DNA of 64,000 bases from Nocardioides campestrisoli (GTDB lineage Bacteria > Actinomycetota > Actinomycetes > Propionibacteriales > Nocardioidaceae). Position numbers and translations under genes: made by a program. Shown here in pieces: positions 29,004-38,074 of the stretch. The DNA is taken from NCBI RefSeq assembly GCF_013624435.2, contig NZ_CP061768.1:2262001-2326000 (forward strand), written 5' to 3'. Numbering within the stretch: the first letter of the stretch is position 1; each line of letters begins with the position of its first letter. The notes beneath the pieces were generated by a model. It saw nothing but the letters and a program-made list of their open reading frames with translations. It was not told the origin of the DNA and did no database searches.

Positions 29004-30080
29004 CTACTCCTCGAAGAGGATTCCGTCGGCCGGGAGGGCGGCCGACGCAGGCAGCGGCAGGCCCAGGTGCTGCCAGGCCGCCGCCGTGGCCACCCGACCC
29101 CGGGGCGTGCGGGCCAGGAACCCCTGGCGCACCAGGAACGGCTCGGCCACCTCCTCCACCGTCTCCCGCTCCTCCCCCACGGCGACCGCCAGGGTGGAGA
29201 CCCCGACCGGACCTCCGCCGAAGCGTCGGCACAGGACGTCGAGGACCGCGCGGTCCAGCCGGTCCAGGCCCAGCTCGTCGACCTCGTAGAGGTCCAGCGC
29301 GGCCCGGGCCACCTCGCGGCTCAGCACGCCGTCGGCGCGCACCTGCGCGTAGTCGCGGACCCGGCGCAGCAGCCGGTTGGCGATCCGGGGGGTGCCGCGC
29401 GAGCGCGAGGCGATCTCGGCCGAGCCGCCGTCGGTGAGGTCGACCCCGAGCAGACCCGCAGAGCGGTGGACGATCCGGTCGAGCTCGGCTGGCTCGTAGT
29501 ACTCCAGGTGGGCGGTGAACCCGAACCGGTCGCGCAGGGGTCCGGGGAGCAGCCCGGCGCGGGTGGTGGCCCCCACCAGGGTGAAGGTGGGGATCTCCAG
29601 CGGGATGGCGGTCGCCCCCGGTCCCTTGCCGATGACCACGTCGACCCGGAAGTCCTCCATGGCCATGTAGAGCATCTCCTCGGCCGGCCGCGACATCCGG
29701 TGGATCTCGTCGACGAAGAGGACGTCGCCCTCGTTGACCGCACTGAGGATCGCCGCCAGGTCGCCGGCGTGGGTGATGGCGGGCCCGCTGGTCAGACGCA
29801 GCGGCACGCTCATCTCGGCCGCGATGATCATCGCCAGCGTCGTCTTCCCCAGCCCGGGGGGACCCGAGAGCAGCACGTGGTCGGGCGCCCGGCCGCGCTG
29901 GCGGGCAGCCTCCAGCACCAGGCCCAGCTGGTCCCGGACCCGGGCCTGGCCGACCACCTCGTCCAGGGAGCGCGGACGCAGCGCGGCCTCGACCGCCCGC
30001 TCGTCGCCGTCCGCCTCGGCCGCGGTCAGCGAGCGCAGGTACTCCTCCTCGCCGGCACGGAGCATCTCCTCGGGGTCCAT
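29004..30080 (-). CDS. ruvB: Holliday junction branch migration helicase RuvB
   Basis: 358-residue AAA+ hexameric motor that drives branch migration with RuvA. Walker [11 protein letters not shown] around residues 72-81, Walker [11 protein letters not shown], sensor [10 protein letters not shown], arginine finger region GPLRDRFG, and the C-terminal winged helix with [18 protein letters not shown]. It starts one base after ruvA ends. Expression is probably LexA-controlled from the ruvC promoter. Confidence 0.97.
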   Translation of the reverse strand: MDPEEMLRAGEEEYLRSLTAAEADGDERAVEAALRPRSLDEVVGQARVRDQLGLVLEAARQRGRAPDHVLLSGPPGLGKTTLAMIIAAEMSVPLRLTSGPAITHAGDLAAILSAVNEGDVLFVDEIHRMSRPAEEMLYMAMEDFRVDVVIGKGPGATAIPLEIPTFTLVGATTRAGLLPGPLRDRFGFTAHLEYYEPAELDRIVHRSAGLLGVDLTDGGSAEIASRSRGTPRIANRLLRRVRDYAQVRADGVLSREVARAALDLYEVDELGLDRLDRAVLDVLCRRFGGGPVGVSTLAVAVGEERETVEEVAEPFLVRQGFLARTPRGRVATAAAWQHLGLPLPASAALPADGILFEE

Positions 30081-30081
30081 C

Positions 30082-30681
30082 TCAGGCCTTCCTCAGCGTC
30101 TGCAGGGCAGCCCGCAGCAGCGCGGCGACGTCCGGCTGGTCGCCCGCCTGGTCGGCGACCTCCTCGACGGCCCGGTCGGCCTCGCGGACCGACCAGCCGA
30201 GCCCGACCAGGCCCTGCTGGACCTGGGCCCGCCAGGGCGCCTCGGCCGGCACGACGGCCTGCCCCGGTCCGGTGGGGCCGACGACCCCCATCCGGTCCTT
30301 GAGCTCGAGGATGATCCGCTGGGCGCCCTTCTGCCCGATGCCGGGCACCTGGGTGAGGGTCTTGACGTCCTCGGTGCCGATGGCCCGGCGCAGCACGTCG
30401 GGGCTCAGCACGGCGAGGATCGCCTGGGCCAGCTTGGGCCCGACCCCGCTGGCGGTCTGGACGAGCTCGAAGCAGGTCTTCTCGTCCTCGTCGGTGAAGC
30501 CGAAGAGGGTCAGCGAGTCCTCCCGCACCACCATGCTGGTGGGCAGGGTGACCTCCTGGCCGGTGCGCAGGGTGGCCAGGGTGCCGGGCGCGCACATCAG
30601 CTCCAGGCCGACGCCGCCCACCTCCAGCACGGCGCTGGACAGGGTGACGGCCGCGACGCGGCCCCGGACGAACGCGATCAT
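30082..30681 (-). CDS. ruvA: Holliday junction DNA helicase subunit RuvA
   Basis: 199 residues. Tetrameric junction-binding protein that loads RuvB. Domain I OB-fold ([12 protein letters not shown]), domain II with two helix-hairpin-helix motifs ([11 protein letters not shown] and [16 protein letters not shown]), a short flexible linker, and domain III (about 150-199) that contacts RuvB. The ATG at 30681 overlaps the ruvC stop by 4 bases; the long in-frame upstream sequence is a shadow of ruvC. Confidence 0.96.
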   Translation of the reverse strand: MIAFVRGRVAAVTLSSAVLEVGGVGLELMCAPGTLATLRTGQEVTLPTSMVVREDSLTLFGFTDEDEKTCFELVQTASGVGPKLAQAILAVLSPDVLRRAIGTEDVKTLTQVPGIGQKGAQRIILELKDRMGVVGPTGPGQAVVPAEAPWRAQVQQGLVGLGWSVREADRAVEEVADQAGDQPDVAALLRAALQTLRKA

Positions 30682-31286
30682 GCAGGTCTCCTGGTGGTGG
30701 GGCGTCGTACGGCCGCGCGCGCCGGCGCCCGCTGGCCGGACCGGCCCGCGGTCCTGACGGCGGCCGCGAGCTGGGCGGCCTGGGCCTCGGCGGCGGCCGC
30801 CAGGCGTGAGCTCGCCCCGCCGCGCCAGATGTGGGTGATCGCCAGCGCCAGGGCGTCGGCGGCGTCGGCGGGCTTCGGCGGCGCGTCCAGCCGCAGGATC
30901 CGGGTGACCATCGCCCCGACCTGGGCCTTGTCCGCGCGCCCACTGCCCGAGACCGCGGCCTTGACCTCGCTGGGGGTGTGCAGGGCGACCGGCAGCCCGC
31001 GGCGGGCCGCGGCGACCAGCGCGATCCCGCTGGCCTGCGCGGTCCCCATGATGGTGCTCGAGTCGGAGCGGGCGAAGACCCGTTCCACCGCCACCGCGTC
31101 CGGCTGGTACTCGTCGAGCCAGGCGTCGATGCCGCGCTCGATCGTGACCAGGCGCTCGGCGATCGGCAGGGTGGAGCTGGTGCGCAGCACGTTGACGTCG
31201 ACCAGGCTCAGCGGCCGTCCGACCTCGCCCTCGACCATCCCGATGCCGCACCGGGTCAGGCCAGGGTCGATCCCCAGGACACGCAT
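30678..31286 (-). CDS. ruvC: Crossover junction endodeoxyribonuclease RuvC
   Basis: 202-residue RNase H-fold resolvase that cuts Holliday junctions. The catalytic tetrad is visible: Asp7 (GIDPG), Glu68 (AVERVF), Asp141 and Asp144 (DAADALALA). The C-terminal 40 residues are Ala/Arg-rich and not part of the fold. ATG at 31286 has a GAGAGGG ribosome binding site. First gene of ruvCAB, with 4-base coupling to ruvA. A perfect SOS box lies 17 bases upstream, so DNA damage induction is expected. Confidence 0.96.
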   Translation of the reverse strand: MRVLGIDPGLTRCGIGMVEGEVGRPLSLVDVNVLRTSSTLPIAERLVTIERGIDAWLDEYQPDAVAVERVFARSDSSTIMGTAQASGIALVAAARRGLPVALHTPSEVKAAVSGSGRADKAQVGAMVTRILRLDAPPKPADAADALALAITHIWRGGASSRLAAAAEAQAAQLAAAVRTAGRSGQRAPARAAVRRPTTRRPA

Positions 31287-31302
31287 CGCCACCCTCTCGT
31301 CC

Positions 31303-31314
31303 GAACGTGTGTTC
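31303..31314 (-). promoter_or_regulatory. LexA (SOS) box upstream of ruvCAB
   Basis: GAACGTGTGTTC matches the actinobacterial/Gram-positive SOS consensus GAAC-N4-GTTC exactly, with flanking C and G extending the dyad. A TAGCGT -10-like box lies at 31322-31327 on the minus strand, so the operator falls near the transcription start of ruvC, a repressing position. Confidence 0.85.
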
Positions 31315-31405
31315 GCACGCCACGCTAACCCGAACCGGCCCTCCCCCGGCGGCGACACGCGAGGCGCCCCGCCAGGGGCCGGGCCACATCGGGGTCGGGC
31401 TCGGC

Positions 31406-32170
31406 TCAGCCCTCGAGCTCGGCCATCACCTCGTCGGGCACGTCGACGTTGGCGAAGACGTTCTGCACGTCGTCCAGGTCCTCCAACGCGTCCATCAGCC
31501 GCATCACCTTGCCGGCGGCGTCGGCGTCGACCGGGATCTCCATGCTCGGCACGAACTCGACCTCGGCCGAGTCGTAGTCGATGCCGGCCGCCTGGAGCGC
31601 GGTGCGGACCTCGACCACGTCCGTGGCCTCGGCCAGCACCTGGAAGGACTCGTCGAACTCGTTCACGTCCTCGACGCCCGCCTCGAGGGTGGCCTCGAGC
31701 ACGTCGTCCTCGCCGACCTGGCGCCCCTCCTGGTCCTTGGGCACCATCACCACGCCCTTGCGGGAGAAGAGCCGGGAGACCGAGCCGGGGTCGGCCATCG
31801 TGCCGCCGTTGCGGGTGACCGCGGTCCGGACCTCCATCGCTGCCCGGTTGCGGTTGTCGGTGAGGCACTCGACCAGGAAGGCCACGCCCTGCGGGCCGTA
31901 GACCTCGTACATGATCGTCTGGTACTCGGCGCCGCCCGCCTCCGCACCGGAGCCGCGCTTGACGGCGCGGTCGATGTTGTCGTTGGGCACCGAGGACTTC
32001 TTGGCCTTCTGGATCGCGTCGTAGAGCGTCGGGTTGCCCGCGGGGTCACCGCCGCCCTGGCGCGCCGCGACCTCGATGTTCTTGATCAGCTTGGCGAAGA
32101 GCTTGCCGCGCTTGGCGTCGATCGCGGCCTTCTTGTGCTTGGTCGTTGCCCACTTGGAGTGGCCTGACAT
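31406..32170 (-). CDS. yebC: YebC/PmpR family protein
   Basis: 254 residues. Full-length member of the YebC family: start [23 protein letters not shown], then [14 protein letters not shown] and [22 protein letters not shown]. Members were first described as DNA-binding regulators and more recently as factors that relieve ribosome stalling at proline stretches. Placed between pdxT and ruvC as in other actinobacteria; 119 bases separate it from ruvC, which has its own promoter. Confidence 0.95.
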   Translation of the reverse strand: MSGHSKWATTKHKKAAIDAKRGKLFAKLIKNIEVAARQGGGDPAGNPTLYDAIQKAKKSSVPNDNIDRAVKRGSGAEAGGAEYQTIMYEVYGPQGVAFLVECLTDNRNRAAMEVRTAVTRNGGTMADPGSVSRLFSRKGVVMVPKDQEGRQVGEDDVLEATLEAGVEDVNEFDESFQVLAEATDVVEVRTALQAAGIDYDSAEVEFVPSMEIPVDADAAGKVMRLMDALEDLDDVQNVFANVDVPDEVMAELEG

Positions 32171-32229
32171 GAGTCCCTCTATCAGTGTCGGAAACGGCTT
32201 CTCGGGGTGCAGCTGGGGTCGGTGCGTCC

Positions 32230-32826
32230 TCAGGCCGATCGCACCAGGTCCACGAACAGGCCGTGGATCCGGTCGTCGCCGCCGACCTCAGGGTGGAACG
32301 AGGTCGCCATCAGGGAGCCTTGACGGACCGCCACGATCCTACCCGTGGCCGGACCCGTGCCGACCCGAGCCAGCACCTCCACGTCGTCGTCGGCGTCCTC
32401 GACCCAGGGTGCCCGGATGAAGACGGCGGGCACCGGGTCCACCAGCCCCGACACCGCCAGGCGCTCCTCGAAGGAGGCGACCTGGCGGCCGAACGCGTTG
32501 CGGCGCACCGTGACGTGCAGCCCGCCCACGGTCTGCTGACCGGCGGCGCCGTCGGCCACCCGGTCGGCCAGCAGGACCATCCCGGCACAGGTACCGAAGA
32601 CGGGAAGGCCGGCACGCACCGCCTCCCGCAACGGCTCGAGCAGACCGGTCAGGCCGGCGAGCCGGGCGATGGTGGTCGACTCCCCGCCCGGCAGCACCAG
32701 CCCGTCGCAGGTGGCTAGCTCGGCGGGACGCCGGACCGGCCGGGCGCGAGCCCCCAGGGCACCCAGCGTGGTCAGGTGCTCGTGGACGTCGCCCTGGAGC
32801 GCCAGCACGCCGATGGTGGGGGTCAC
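32230..32826 (-). CDS. pdxT: Pyridoxal 5'-phosphate synthase glutaminase subunit
   Basis: 198-residue class I glutamine amidotransferase that supplies ammonia to PdxS for ribose-5-phosphate-dependent PLP synthesis. Catalytic triad: Cys80 in FGTCAGM, His178 and Glu180 in FHPEVGGD; the LPGGEST oxyanion segment is at about 45-51. GTG at 32826 begins the family N-terminus ([14 protein letters not shown]). Unusually its partner pdxS (34254-35165) is not adjacent: two + strand genes lie between them. Confidence 0.95.
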   Translation of the reverse strand: MTPTIGVLALQGDVHEHLTTLGALGARARPVRRPAELATCDGLVLPGGESTTIARLAGLTGLLEPLREAVRAGLPVFGTCAGMVLLADRVADGAAGQQTVGGLHVTVRRNAFGRQVASFEERLAVSGLVDPVPAVFIRAPWVEDADDDVEVLARVGTGPATGRIVAVRQGSLMATSFHPEVGGDDRIHGLFVDLVRSA

Positions 32827-32950
32827 GGACGCCGATCCTAGGGCGGCGCCGGCCTGTCCCGCGCCGTGTCCAGAGCCGCGTCCCGCACCCTGTCCGGCAC
32901 GGTGCCTCCACCTGGTGACGTGGCGGGCCGACGTGCGGCACACTCGCGGG

Positions 32951-33835
32951 ATGGGCGGAGTCTGGGGGCACCCTCCGGCGGCGCGGGTACCGGCGTCGCT
33001 GCGTCCGTACGTGGACGCGATGTTCGGCTACTCCGCGGACGGCCTGACGCCCGGCGTCCACCGCGGTCTCCCCTCGCACGGCCTGACCCTGGTGCTGAGC
33101 CTGGAGCAGCCGCTGCGCACCGCCCCCAGCGAGGAGGACTGGGCCCGTGGCGTCCGGGACGCGCAGTGGGTCTCGCTGGGCGGCCTGCACACCCGGGCAG
33201 CGATGGTCGAGAACCCCGGGCGGTGGCTCGGGGTGCAGCTCACCCTGCACCCCCTCGGGGCCCGCGGGCTGCTGGGCGCGCCTGCGGCCGCGCTCCCGGT
33301 GGGCAGCTGGGACGCCCGGGACCTCCTGGGTGCCGAGGTCGACCGGGTGGTCGAGGAGCTGCACGCCGCCACCGACTGGGCAGACCGGTACGCCGCGGTG
33401 CTGGCGTTCCTCGGACGGCGACGGCGGGCGGTCGCCCGCGGCGCCGAGCCGCCCGTGCCCCGTCCCGAGGTCCGCCACGCGTGGCGGCTGCTCACGCGTG
33501 AGCCCGCACGCCCGGTCCAGGCCGTCGCCGCGGAGGTCGGCTACAGCCGTCGACGGCTCGGTCAGCTGCTCGCCGCCGAGGTCGGGCACGGCCCCAAGAC
33601 CGTCCAGCGGCTGGCCAGGTTTGACGCGGCCCGGCGTGCCGTGGCACGTGCCTCGAGCGCAGGCGACCCGCTCGCGCAGGTCGCCGCCCGGGTCGGCTAC
33701 TACGACCAGTCGCACCTGGTGCGCGACTTCCACGAGTTCGCCGGGCTGGGTCCCACGGCCTGGCTGGCCGCGGAGCGGGGAGCGCAGGAGTTCCCGAATC
33801 TCCAAGTCGGGCAGCAGGGCGACGGGGCAGCCTGA
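32951..33835 (+). CDS. AraC family transcriptional regulator
   Basis: 294 residues. The C-terminal third (about 195-275) is an AraC-type double helix-turn-helix: VQAVAAEVGYSRRRLGQLL and LAQVAARVGYYDQSHLVRDF, then the family-typical FAGLGPTAWLA. The N-terminal part (about 1-170) resembles the DUF6597 sensor domain often fused to such regulators. No ribosome binding site is visible ahead of the ATG. Five bases separate it from the VOC gene at 33840, a frequent pairing in actinobacteria, so it probably controls that gene. The pair interrupts the pdxS-pdxT neighbourhood on the opposite strand. Confidence 0.87.
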   Translation: MGGVWGHPPAARVPASLRPYVDAMFGYSADGLTPGVHRGLPSHGLTLVLSLEQPLRTAPSEEDWARGVRDAQWVSLGGLHTRAAMVENPGRWLGVQLTLHPLGARGLLGAPAAALPVGSWDARDLLGAEVDRVVEELHAATDWADRYAAVLAFLGRRRRAVARGAEPPVPRPEVRHAWRLLTREPARPVQAVAAEVGYSRRRLGQLLAAEVGHGPKTVQRLARFDAARRAVARASSAGDPLAQVAARVGYYDQSHLVRDFHEFAGLGPTAWLAAERGAQEFPNLQVGQQGDGAA

Positions 33836-33839
33836 GGGC

Positions 33840-34238
33840 ATGAGCAACCACCACGAACCCACTGTCTGGCCGGCCTTCCAGGCCCACGACCCCGACCTGC
33901 TGATCCGCACCCTGGTCGCCCTCGGCTTCGAGGAGACCGCGGTCTACCGCGACGACGACGGCATCGTCCAGCACTCCCAGCTCGACTGGCCCGAGGGAGG
34001 CGGGGTGATGCTCGGCTGCCACAAGCCCGAGGGTCCGTTCACCCAGCAGCCGGGCACCACCTCGGCGTACGTCGTGACCACCGACGTGGACGCGGTCTGG
34101 CAGCGCGCCGTGGACGCCGGGCTCGAGCCGGGCAAGGTGGAGGAGAAGGACTACGGCGGTCGCGAGTTCCGGCTCAGCGACCCCGAGGGGAACCAGTGGT
34201 CATTCGGCACCTACGCCGGGGAGCCGCGACGCCGTTGA
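33840..34238 (+). CDS. VOC superfamily (glyoxalase/bleomycin-resistance fold) protein
   Basis: 132 residues with the paired beta-alpha-beta-beta-beta modules of the vicinal oxygen chelate fold: LIRTLVALGFEETAVYRDDD at the start and REFRLSDPEGNQWSFGTY at the end, the latter a family hallmark. Reaction unknown: members include lyases, dioxygenases and drug-binding proteins. It starts 5 bases after the AraC-type regulator with a GAGGG ribosome binding site and is likely its target. Its stop codon lies in a hairpin shared with convergent pdxS. Confidence 0.85.
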   Translation: MSNHHEPTVWPAFQAHDPDLLIRTLVALGFEETAVYRDDDGIVQHSQLDWPEGGGVMLGCHKPEGPFTQQPGTTSAYVVTTDVDAVWQRAVDAGLEPGKVEEKDYGGREFRLSDPEGNQWSFGTYAGEPRRR

Positions 34239-34250
34239 GGCGGTCGCGGC
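34223..34250. terminator. Hairpin between convergent VOC gene and pdxS
   Basis: Eight-base perfect stem GCCGCGAC/GTCGCGGC with additional partial pairing inside the 12-base loop, spanning the VOC stop codon and ending just before the pdxS stop. Confidence 0.5.
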
Positions 34251-34253
34251 GGC

Positions 34254-35165
34254 TCACCAGCCGCGCTCGGAGAGCCGGTGCGGCTGGGCCACCTCGTCGA
34301 CGTTGAGGCCGACCATCGCCTCACCCAGCCCGTGAGAGACCCTGGCGACCACGTCCGGGTCGTCGAAGAAGGTGGTCGCCTCGACGATCGCCGCAGCGCG
34401 CCGCGCGGGGTCACCGGACTTGAAGATGCCGGAGCCCACGAAGACCCCCTCGGCCCCCAGCTGTCGCAGCATCGCGGCGTCGGCGGGGGTGGCGATGCCG
34501 CCGGCGGTGAAGAGCACCACAGGCAGTCGCCCGGCCTCGGCGACCTCCCGGACCAGCTCGTACGGCGCCTGCAGCTCCTTGGCCGCGACGTAGAGCTCGT
34601 CGGGCGACAGGCCGTGCAACCGACGCAGCTCGGCGCGGAGCGTACGCATGTGGGTGACCGCGTTGGAGACGTCGCCGGTGCCCGCCTCGCCCTTGGACCG
34701 GATCATCGCCGCGCCCTCGGCGATCCGGCGCAGGGCCTCCCCCAGGTTGGTCGCACCGCAGACGAAGGGCACGGTGAAGGCCCACTTGTCGATGTGGTGG
34801 GCATAGTCGGCCGGGGAGAGCACCTCGGACTCGTCGATGTAGTCCACCTCGAGGCTCTGCAGCACCTGCGCCTCGGCGAAGTGGCCGATCCGGGCCTTGG
34901 CCATCACCGGGATCGAGACCGCCTGCTTGATCCCCTCGATCATGTCGGGGTCGCTCATCCGCGAGACCCCGCCCTGGGCGCGGATGTCCGCGGGGACCCG
35001 CTCCAGCGCCATCACGGCCACCGCGCCCGCGTCCTCGGCGATCCTGGCCTGCTCGGGGGTGACCACGTCCATGATCACGCCCCCCTTGAGCATCTCGGCC
35101 ATGCCGCGCTTCACGCGCGTGGTGCCGGTGGTGCTCGCAGTCGTCGCCGTGGCGTTCTCAGTCAT
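34254..35165 (-). CDS. pdxS: Pyridoxal 5'-phosphate synthase lyase subunit
   Basis: 303-residue (beta/alpha)8 barrel that builds PLP from ribose 5-phosphate, glyceraldehyde 3-phosphate and ammonia from PdxT. Strongly conserved sequence: [21 protein letters not shown], the substrate Schiff-base lysine Lys90 in [10 protein letters not shown], and a second key lysine in [11 protein letters not shown]. The first 18 residues are a Thr/Ala-rich, non-conserved tail, so a shorter start is possible. Convergent with the VOC gene. Confidence 0.97.
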   Translation of the reverse strand: MTENATATTASTTGTTRVKRGMAEMLKGGVIMDVVTPEQARIAEDAGAVAVMALERVPADIRAQGGVSRMSDPDMIEGIKQAVSIPVMAKARIGHFAEAQVLQSLEVDYIDESEVLSPADYAHHIDKWAFTVPFVCGATNLGEALRRIAEGAAMIRSKGEAGTGDVSNAVTHMRTLRAELRRLHGLSPDELYVAAKELQAPYELVREVAEAGRLPVVLFTAGGIATPADAAMLRQLGAEGVFVGSGIFKSGDPARRAAAIVEATTFFDDPDVVARVSHGLGEAMVGLNVDEVAQPHRLSERGW

Positions 35166-35261
35166 ACCAGGACACTAGGGGCCGCCCGGGTCAGGCGGTG
35201 GCCTCGTCCGTCGACCGGATGCTCGCGTCCGACAGCAGGCCCACGCGCCTGACTGCGCCCG

Positions 35262-36065
35262 CTAGGACGCGGTCGGCCGCGGTGAGGGCTCGGTGTCGGC
35301 ATCGGTGAACGCCCGGCCGCCGCCGAAGGTGTCGCCGACGTGGCGACCGGCCACCACCGCGAAGTCGCTGGGACGGGTCCGGAGGTGGGCCGTCACCCGG
35401 TCCACCGGTCCCGGGTCCTCCCCCGCGACCACCAGGATGTTCCCCGCGCGGCGCCCCCGCCGGGTCGCCTGCTCCAGGTGGACCGAGGCGGCACCGAACG
35501 TGGTGTGGAGCCCGGCGAGCACCCGTCGGATCCACGGGAAGGGAGCCCGGTCAACCAGGTTGAGCAGCAGCAGCCCACCCGGCTCCAGAACGCGTCCTGC
35601 CTCCGTGAAGCACTCCGAGGTGACCAGGTCCCCGGGCACCCGGCCGTCGGCGAAGGCGTCCACCAGGACCACCTCGACGCTGTCGTCCCGGAGCGCCGCC
35701 AGGCCGGTACGCCCGTCCTGGGGCCGCACCTTGATCCCGCTGCGCGGGGGCAGTGGCAGCTGGGAGCGGACGAGTGCGGTCAGCTCCTCGTCCGGCTCCA
35801 GCACGACCTGCGGGGAGCGAGGACGGGTGGCGGCCACGTAGCGGGGCAGGGTGAGCCCCGCCCCACCGACGTGGACGACCCGGACCGGGCGTCCCGGTGG
35901 GGCGAACCCGTCGAGCACGTCGCCGAGCCGGCGGACGTAGTCGAAGGCGAGGAACTCCGGGTCGTCCAGGTCCACGTAGGACTGCGCCTGGCCGTCCAGG
36001 CGCAGCACGAGCGCCGAGCGCCGCTCGGTCGGGACGATCTCGGCACCGCCGTGGGGGTCGCCCAC
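35262..36065 (-). CDS. Spermidine synthase-like methyltransferase-fold protein
   Basis: 267 residues, Rossmann fold of the spermine/spermidine synthase type. Seen: SYVDLDDPEFLAFDYVRRL, a motif I equivalent VHVGGAGLTLPRYV followed by an acidic QVVLEPDEEL, and VVLVDAFADG at the position of the aminopropyltransferase active-site Asp. True spermidine synthases have a GGGDGG loop, which is changed here, so polyamine synthesis is uncertain; such proteins are common and uncharacterised in actinobacteria. GTG at 36065 was chosen because it begins the recognisable domain 5 bases after pgsA stops; the longer in-frame extension shadows pgsA and the IMPase gene. Confidence 0.78.
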   Translation of the reverse strand: MGDPHGGAEIVPTERRSALVLRLDGQAQSYVDLDDPEFLAFDYVRRLGDVLDGFAPPGRPVRVVHVGGAGLTLPRYVAATRPRSPQVVLEPDEELTALVRSQLPLPPRSGIKVRPQDGRTGLAALRDDSVEVVLVDAFADGRVPGDLVTSECFTEAGRVLEPGGLLLLNLVDRAPFPWIRRVLAGLHTTFGAASVHLEQATRRGRRAGNILVVAGEDPGPVDRVTAHLRTRPSDFAVVAGRHVGDTFGGGRAFTDADTEPSPRPTAS

Positions 36066-36070
36066 CGTGG

Positions 36071-36694
36071 TCAGCCCGGGGCGTCGGTCGCGGCGAGCGC
36101 CTGGCGGCGGACGCTGAAGATTCGCTGCAGGACGGTCACGGTGCTCAGCGCGCCGAGCAGCGCCAGCCCCCAGGCGAAGACCAGCGGCTCGCCGGCGATC
36201 TCGGCCACGACCGCCGAGAGGCCGAGCAGCACCAGCCGGTCGGCGCGCTCCATGATGCCGACCCGCGCGGTGAACCCCACGGACTCGGCGCGCGCCCGGG
36301 CGTAGGAGGTCGAGACGCCGGTGACCAGGCACCACAGCGCCATCGCCTGGCCGAAGAGGGAGTCGCCCGGCCCCGCGAAGTAGAGCATCACCGAGCCGAA
36401 GACCACCGCGTCCGCGATCCGGTCCAGCGTGGAGTCGAGGAAGGCACCGAAGGCGCTGGTGCGCCCGCTGAGCCGGGCCATCGTCCCGTCGAGCAGGTCG
36501 AAGAGGGCGAAGACGGTGACCAGCACCAGCGCCGTCATCAGCTGCCCGCGCGGGGCGAACCAGAGCGCGGAGACACAGGTGAGCACGGTCCCGATGACGG
36601 TGATCGCGTCGGGGCCCAGGCCCAGGCGCAGCAGCAGACGGGCGATGGGCGCGATGAGGATCTTCGTGATGAGACCCCGGAGATGTTCGAGCAT
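36071..36694 (-). CDS. pgsA1: CDP-alcohol phosphatidyltransferase, probable phosphatidylinositol-phosphate synthase
   Basis: 207 residues with about six membrane helices. The CDP-alcohol phosphotransferase signature D-G-x2-A-R-x8-G-x3-D-x3-D is intact from FDLLDGTMARLSG through GAFLDSTLDRIAD (about residues 66-91). In actinobacteria the homologue next to the HIT gene and thrS joins CDP-diacylglycerol and inositol 1-phosphate to phosphatidylinositol phosphate. That specificity is inferred from synteny. Unlike mycobacteria, no acyltransferase (PatA) or mannosyltransferase (PimA) gene follows; a spermidine-synthase-like gene does. Confidence 0.87.
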   Translation of the reverse strand: MLEHLRGLITKILIAPIARLLLRLGLGPDAITVIGTVLTCVSALWFAPRGQLMTALVLVTVFALFDLLDGTMARLSGRTSAFGAFLDSTLDRIADAVVFGSVMLYFAGPGDSLFGQAMALWCLVTGVSTSYARARAESVGFTARVGIMERADRLVLLGLSAVVAEIAGEPLVFAWGLALLGALSTVTVLQRIFSVRRQALAATDAPG

Positions 36695-36706
36695 GGCGTG
36701 GGCAGG

Positions 36707-37504
36707 CTATCGGTCTTCGAGCGCGGCGCAGACCTCGGCCACGGCCGTCGGCGCGCCCGCGACGTACCACTCCACCCCGGCGACGCTCAGCCGGACCGTC
36801 CGGCCTCCCACCCCGCGGATGATCGCTGCCCCGGGCAGCTCGTCCCAGGGCGGCACCGAGTGCTGGCACAGCACGTGCAGCCGGCCCGAGGCGATCGCCA
36901 TCGCGTCCATCGTGCCCGACCCCAGCATCCGCACCGTGGCGGCACCGTTGGCCATCCGCCCGAACGCCTCCCCCACCGGACCGCCGTAGAACGGCGGGTG
37001 CAGGTAGGTGGTCAGGCACGACTCGGCCAGCGGACGGTCCACCAGCGGGGCCATCGGGCGGCCGTTCACCGCCGGAGCCAGGTCCGGACCACCGACGTAC
37101 GTGGAGGACGAGGCCTCGTGGTGCACGGCGCCGAGCAGCAGCCGGTCGCCGTCGCCGGCCCGCTCACGCAGGGCCAGGGCGGAACACCACCAGTCCAGCC
37201 CGGCCGCGAAGTTGTAGGTGCCGTCGACCGGGTCGATCACCCAGGTGCGACCGCTGGTGCCGACGTGGTCGGCACCCTCCTCCCCCAGGATCGAGTCGTC
37301 GGGGCGCAGTCGGCGCAGGGAGCGCACGATGAGCTCCTCGGCCGCCCGGTCCGCTGCGGTGACCACGTCGGAGACCGACGTCTTGGTCTCCACTGCCAGC
37401 CCCTCGGCGCGCATCCGGGCGGCGAGCTCGGCGGCCTCGCGCACCAGGCGGGAGGCCAGGGCGGCGTCGTCGGTCCCTGCGGCGGTCCCTGCGACCTGGC
37501 TCAT
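36707..37504 (-). CDS. Inositol monophosphatase family protein
   Basis: 265 residues; Mg-dependent phosphatase of the IMPase/FBPase/CysQ fold. Metal ligands are visible: Glu75-Glu76 in LGEEG, Asp91 and Asp94 in IDPVDGTYNF, and the late Asp in PWDELPGA. Family members act on inositol phosphates, histidinol phosphate or PAP; specificity cannot be read. Its place between the HIT gene and the PIP synthase gene makes a role in inositol-lipid formation plausible. The N-terminus contains a short GTAAGT repeat, and the start codon lies in a 14-base tandem repeat shared with the HIT stop. Confidence 0.88.
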   Translation of the reverse strand: MSQVAGTAAGTDDAALASRLVREAAELAARMRAEGLAVETKTSVSDVVTAADRAAEELIVRSLRRLRPDDSILGEEGADHVGTSGRTWVIDPVDGTYNFAAGLDWWCSALALRERAGDGDRLLLGAVHHEASSSTYVGGPDLAPAVNGRPMAPLVDRPLAESCLTTYLHPPFYGGPVGEAFGRMANGAATVRMLGSGTMDAMAIASGRLHVLCQHSVPPWDELPGAAIIRGVGGRTVRLSVAGVEWYVAGAPTAVAEVCAALEDR

Positions 37505-37541
37505 GCGTCGTGGCTCATGCGTCCGGGCTCACGCGTCCCAG
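37500..37541. repeat. Three tandem 14-base repeats across the HIT stop and IMPase start
   Basis: Units CTCATGCGTCGTGG, CTCATGCGTCCGGG and CTCACGCGTCCCAG (+ strand). On the coding strand each ends GACGC(A/G)TGAG. The third holds the HIT stop codon and the first holds the IMPase ATG, so the duplication has spaced the two genes by 24 bases. Confidence 0.75.
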
Positions 37542-38074
37542 GCGCCGGCGAGCAGCTCCCGGGTGTCCGTCAGCAGCTGGGGCAGCGTCTTGGTGTGGCC
37601 GATGATCGGCATGAAGTTGGCGTCGCCGACCCACCGGGGCACCACGTGCTGGTGCAGGTGGGCGGCGATCCCGGCACCCCCGGCGGTGCCCTGGTTCATC
37701 CCGATGTTGAACCCCTCGGCGCGCGAGACCCGACGCAGCGTCCGCATCGCCTCCTTGGTCAGCCGGCCGATCTCGACCGCCTCCTCGTCGGTGGTCTCGG
37801 TCCAGTCGGCGATGTGCCGGTAGGGGCAGACCATCAGGTGGCCCGACGAGTACGGGTAGAGGTTGAGCACCACGTACGCCGTCTCGCCGCGGTGCACCAC
37901 CAGCCCGTCCGGGTCCTCGAGCCCCGGCACCCGGCAGAACGGGCACTCCTGGCTCGACGGGTCGGTCGGCTTGTTCTCGCCGCGGATGTAGGCCATCCGG
38001 TAGGGCGTCCAGAGCCGTTCGAGCTCGTCGGGCCGACCGATCCCGTCCTGGTGGGCGCTCCGGGCCGGGGCCAT
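37529..38074 (-). CDS. HIT family protein, probable Ap4A phosphorylase/hydrolase
   Basis: 181 residues. The histidine triad is HLHQHVV, residues 139-145, with the nucleophile in the middle of the motif, and a CPFC zinc knuckle half is at 44-47. Orthologues next to thrS and pgsA in mycobacteria (Rv2613c) split diadenosine tetraphosphate, a by-product of aminoacyl-tRNA synthetases; the same role is inferred. It shares one base with the thrS stop (TGATG) and so is translationally coupled to thrS. Confidence 0.92.
   Translation of the reverse strand: MAPARSAHQDGIGRPDELERLWTPYRMAYIRGENKPTDPSSQECPFCRVPGLEDPDGLVVHRGETAYVVLNLYPYSSGHLMVCPYRHIADWTETTDEEAVEIGRLTKEAMRTLRRVSRAEGFNIGMNQGTAGGAGIAAHLHQHVVPRWVGDANFMPIIGHTKTLPQLLTDTRELLAGAWDA

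Noticed and set aside
35262..36065. True polyamine biosynthesis gene
   Set aside because: The GGGDGG loop is altered and no SAM decarboxylase is adjacent, so only a spermidine-synthase-like label is given.
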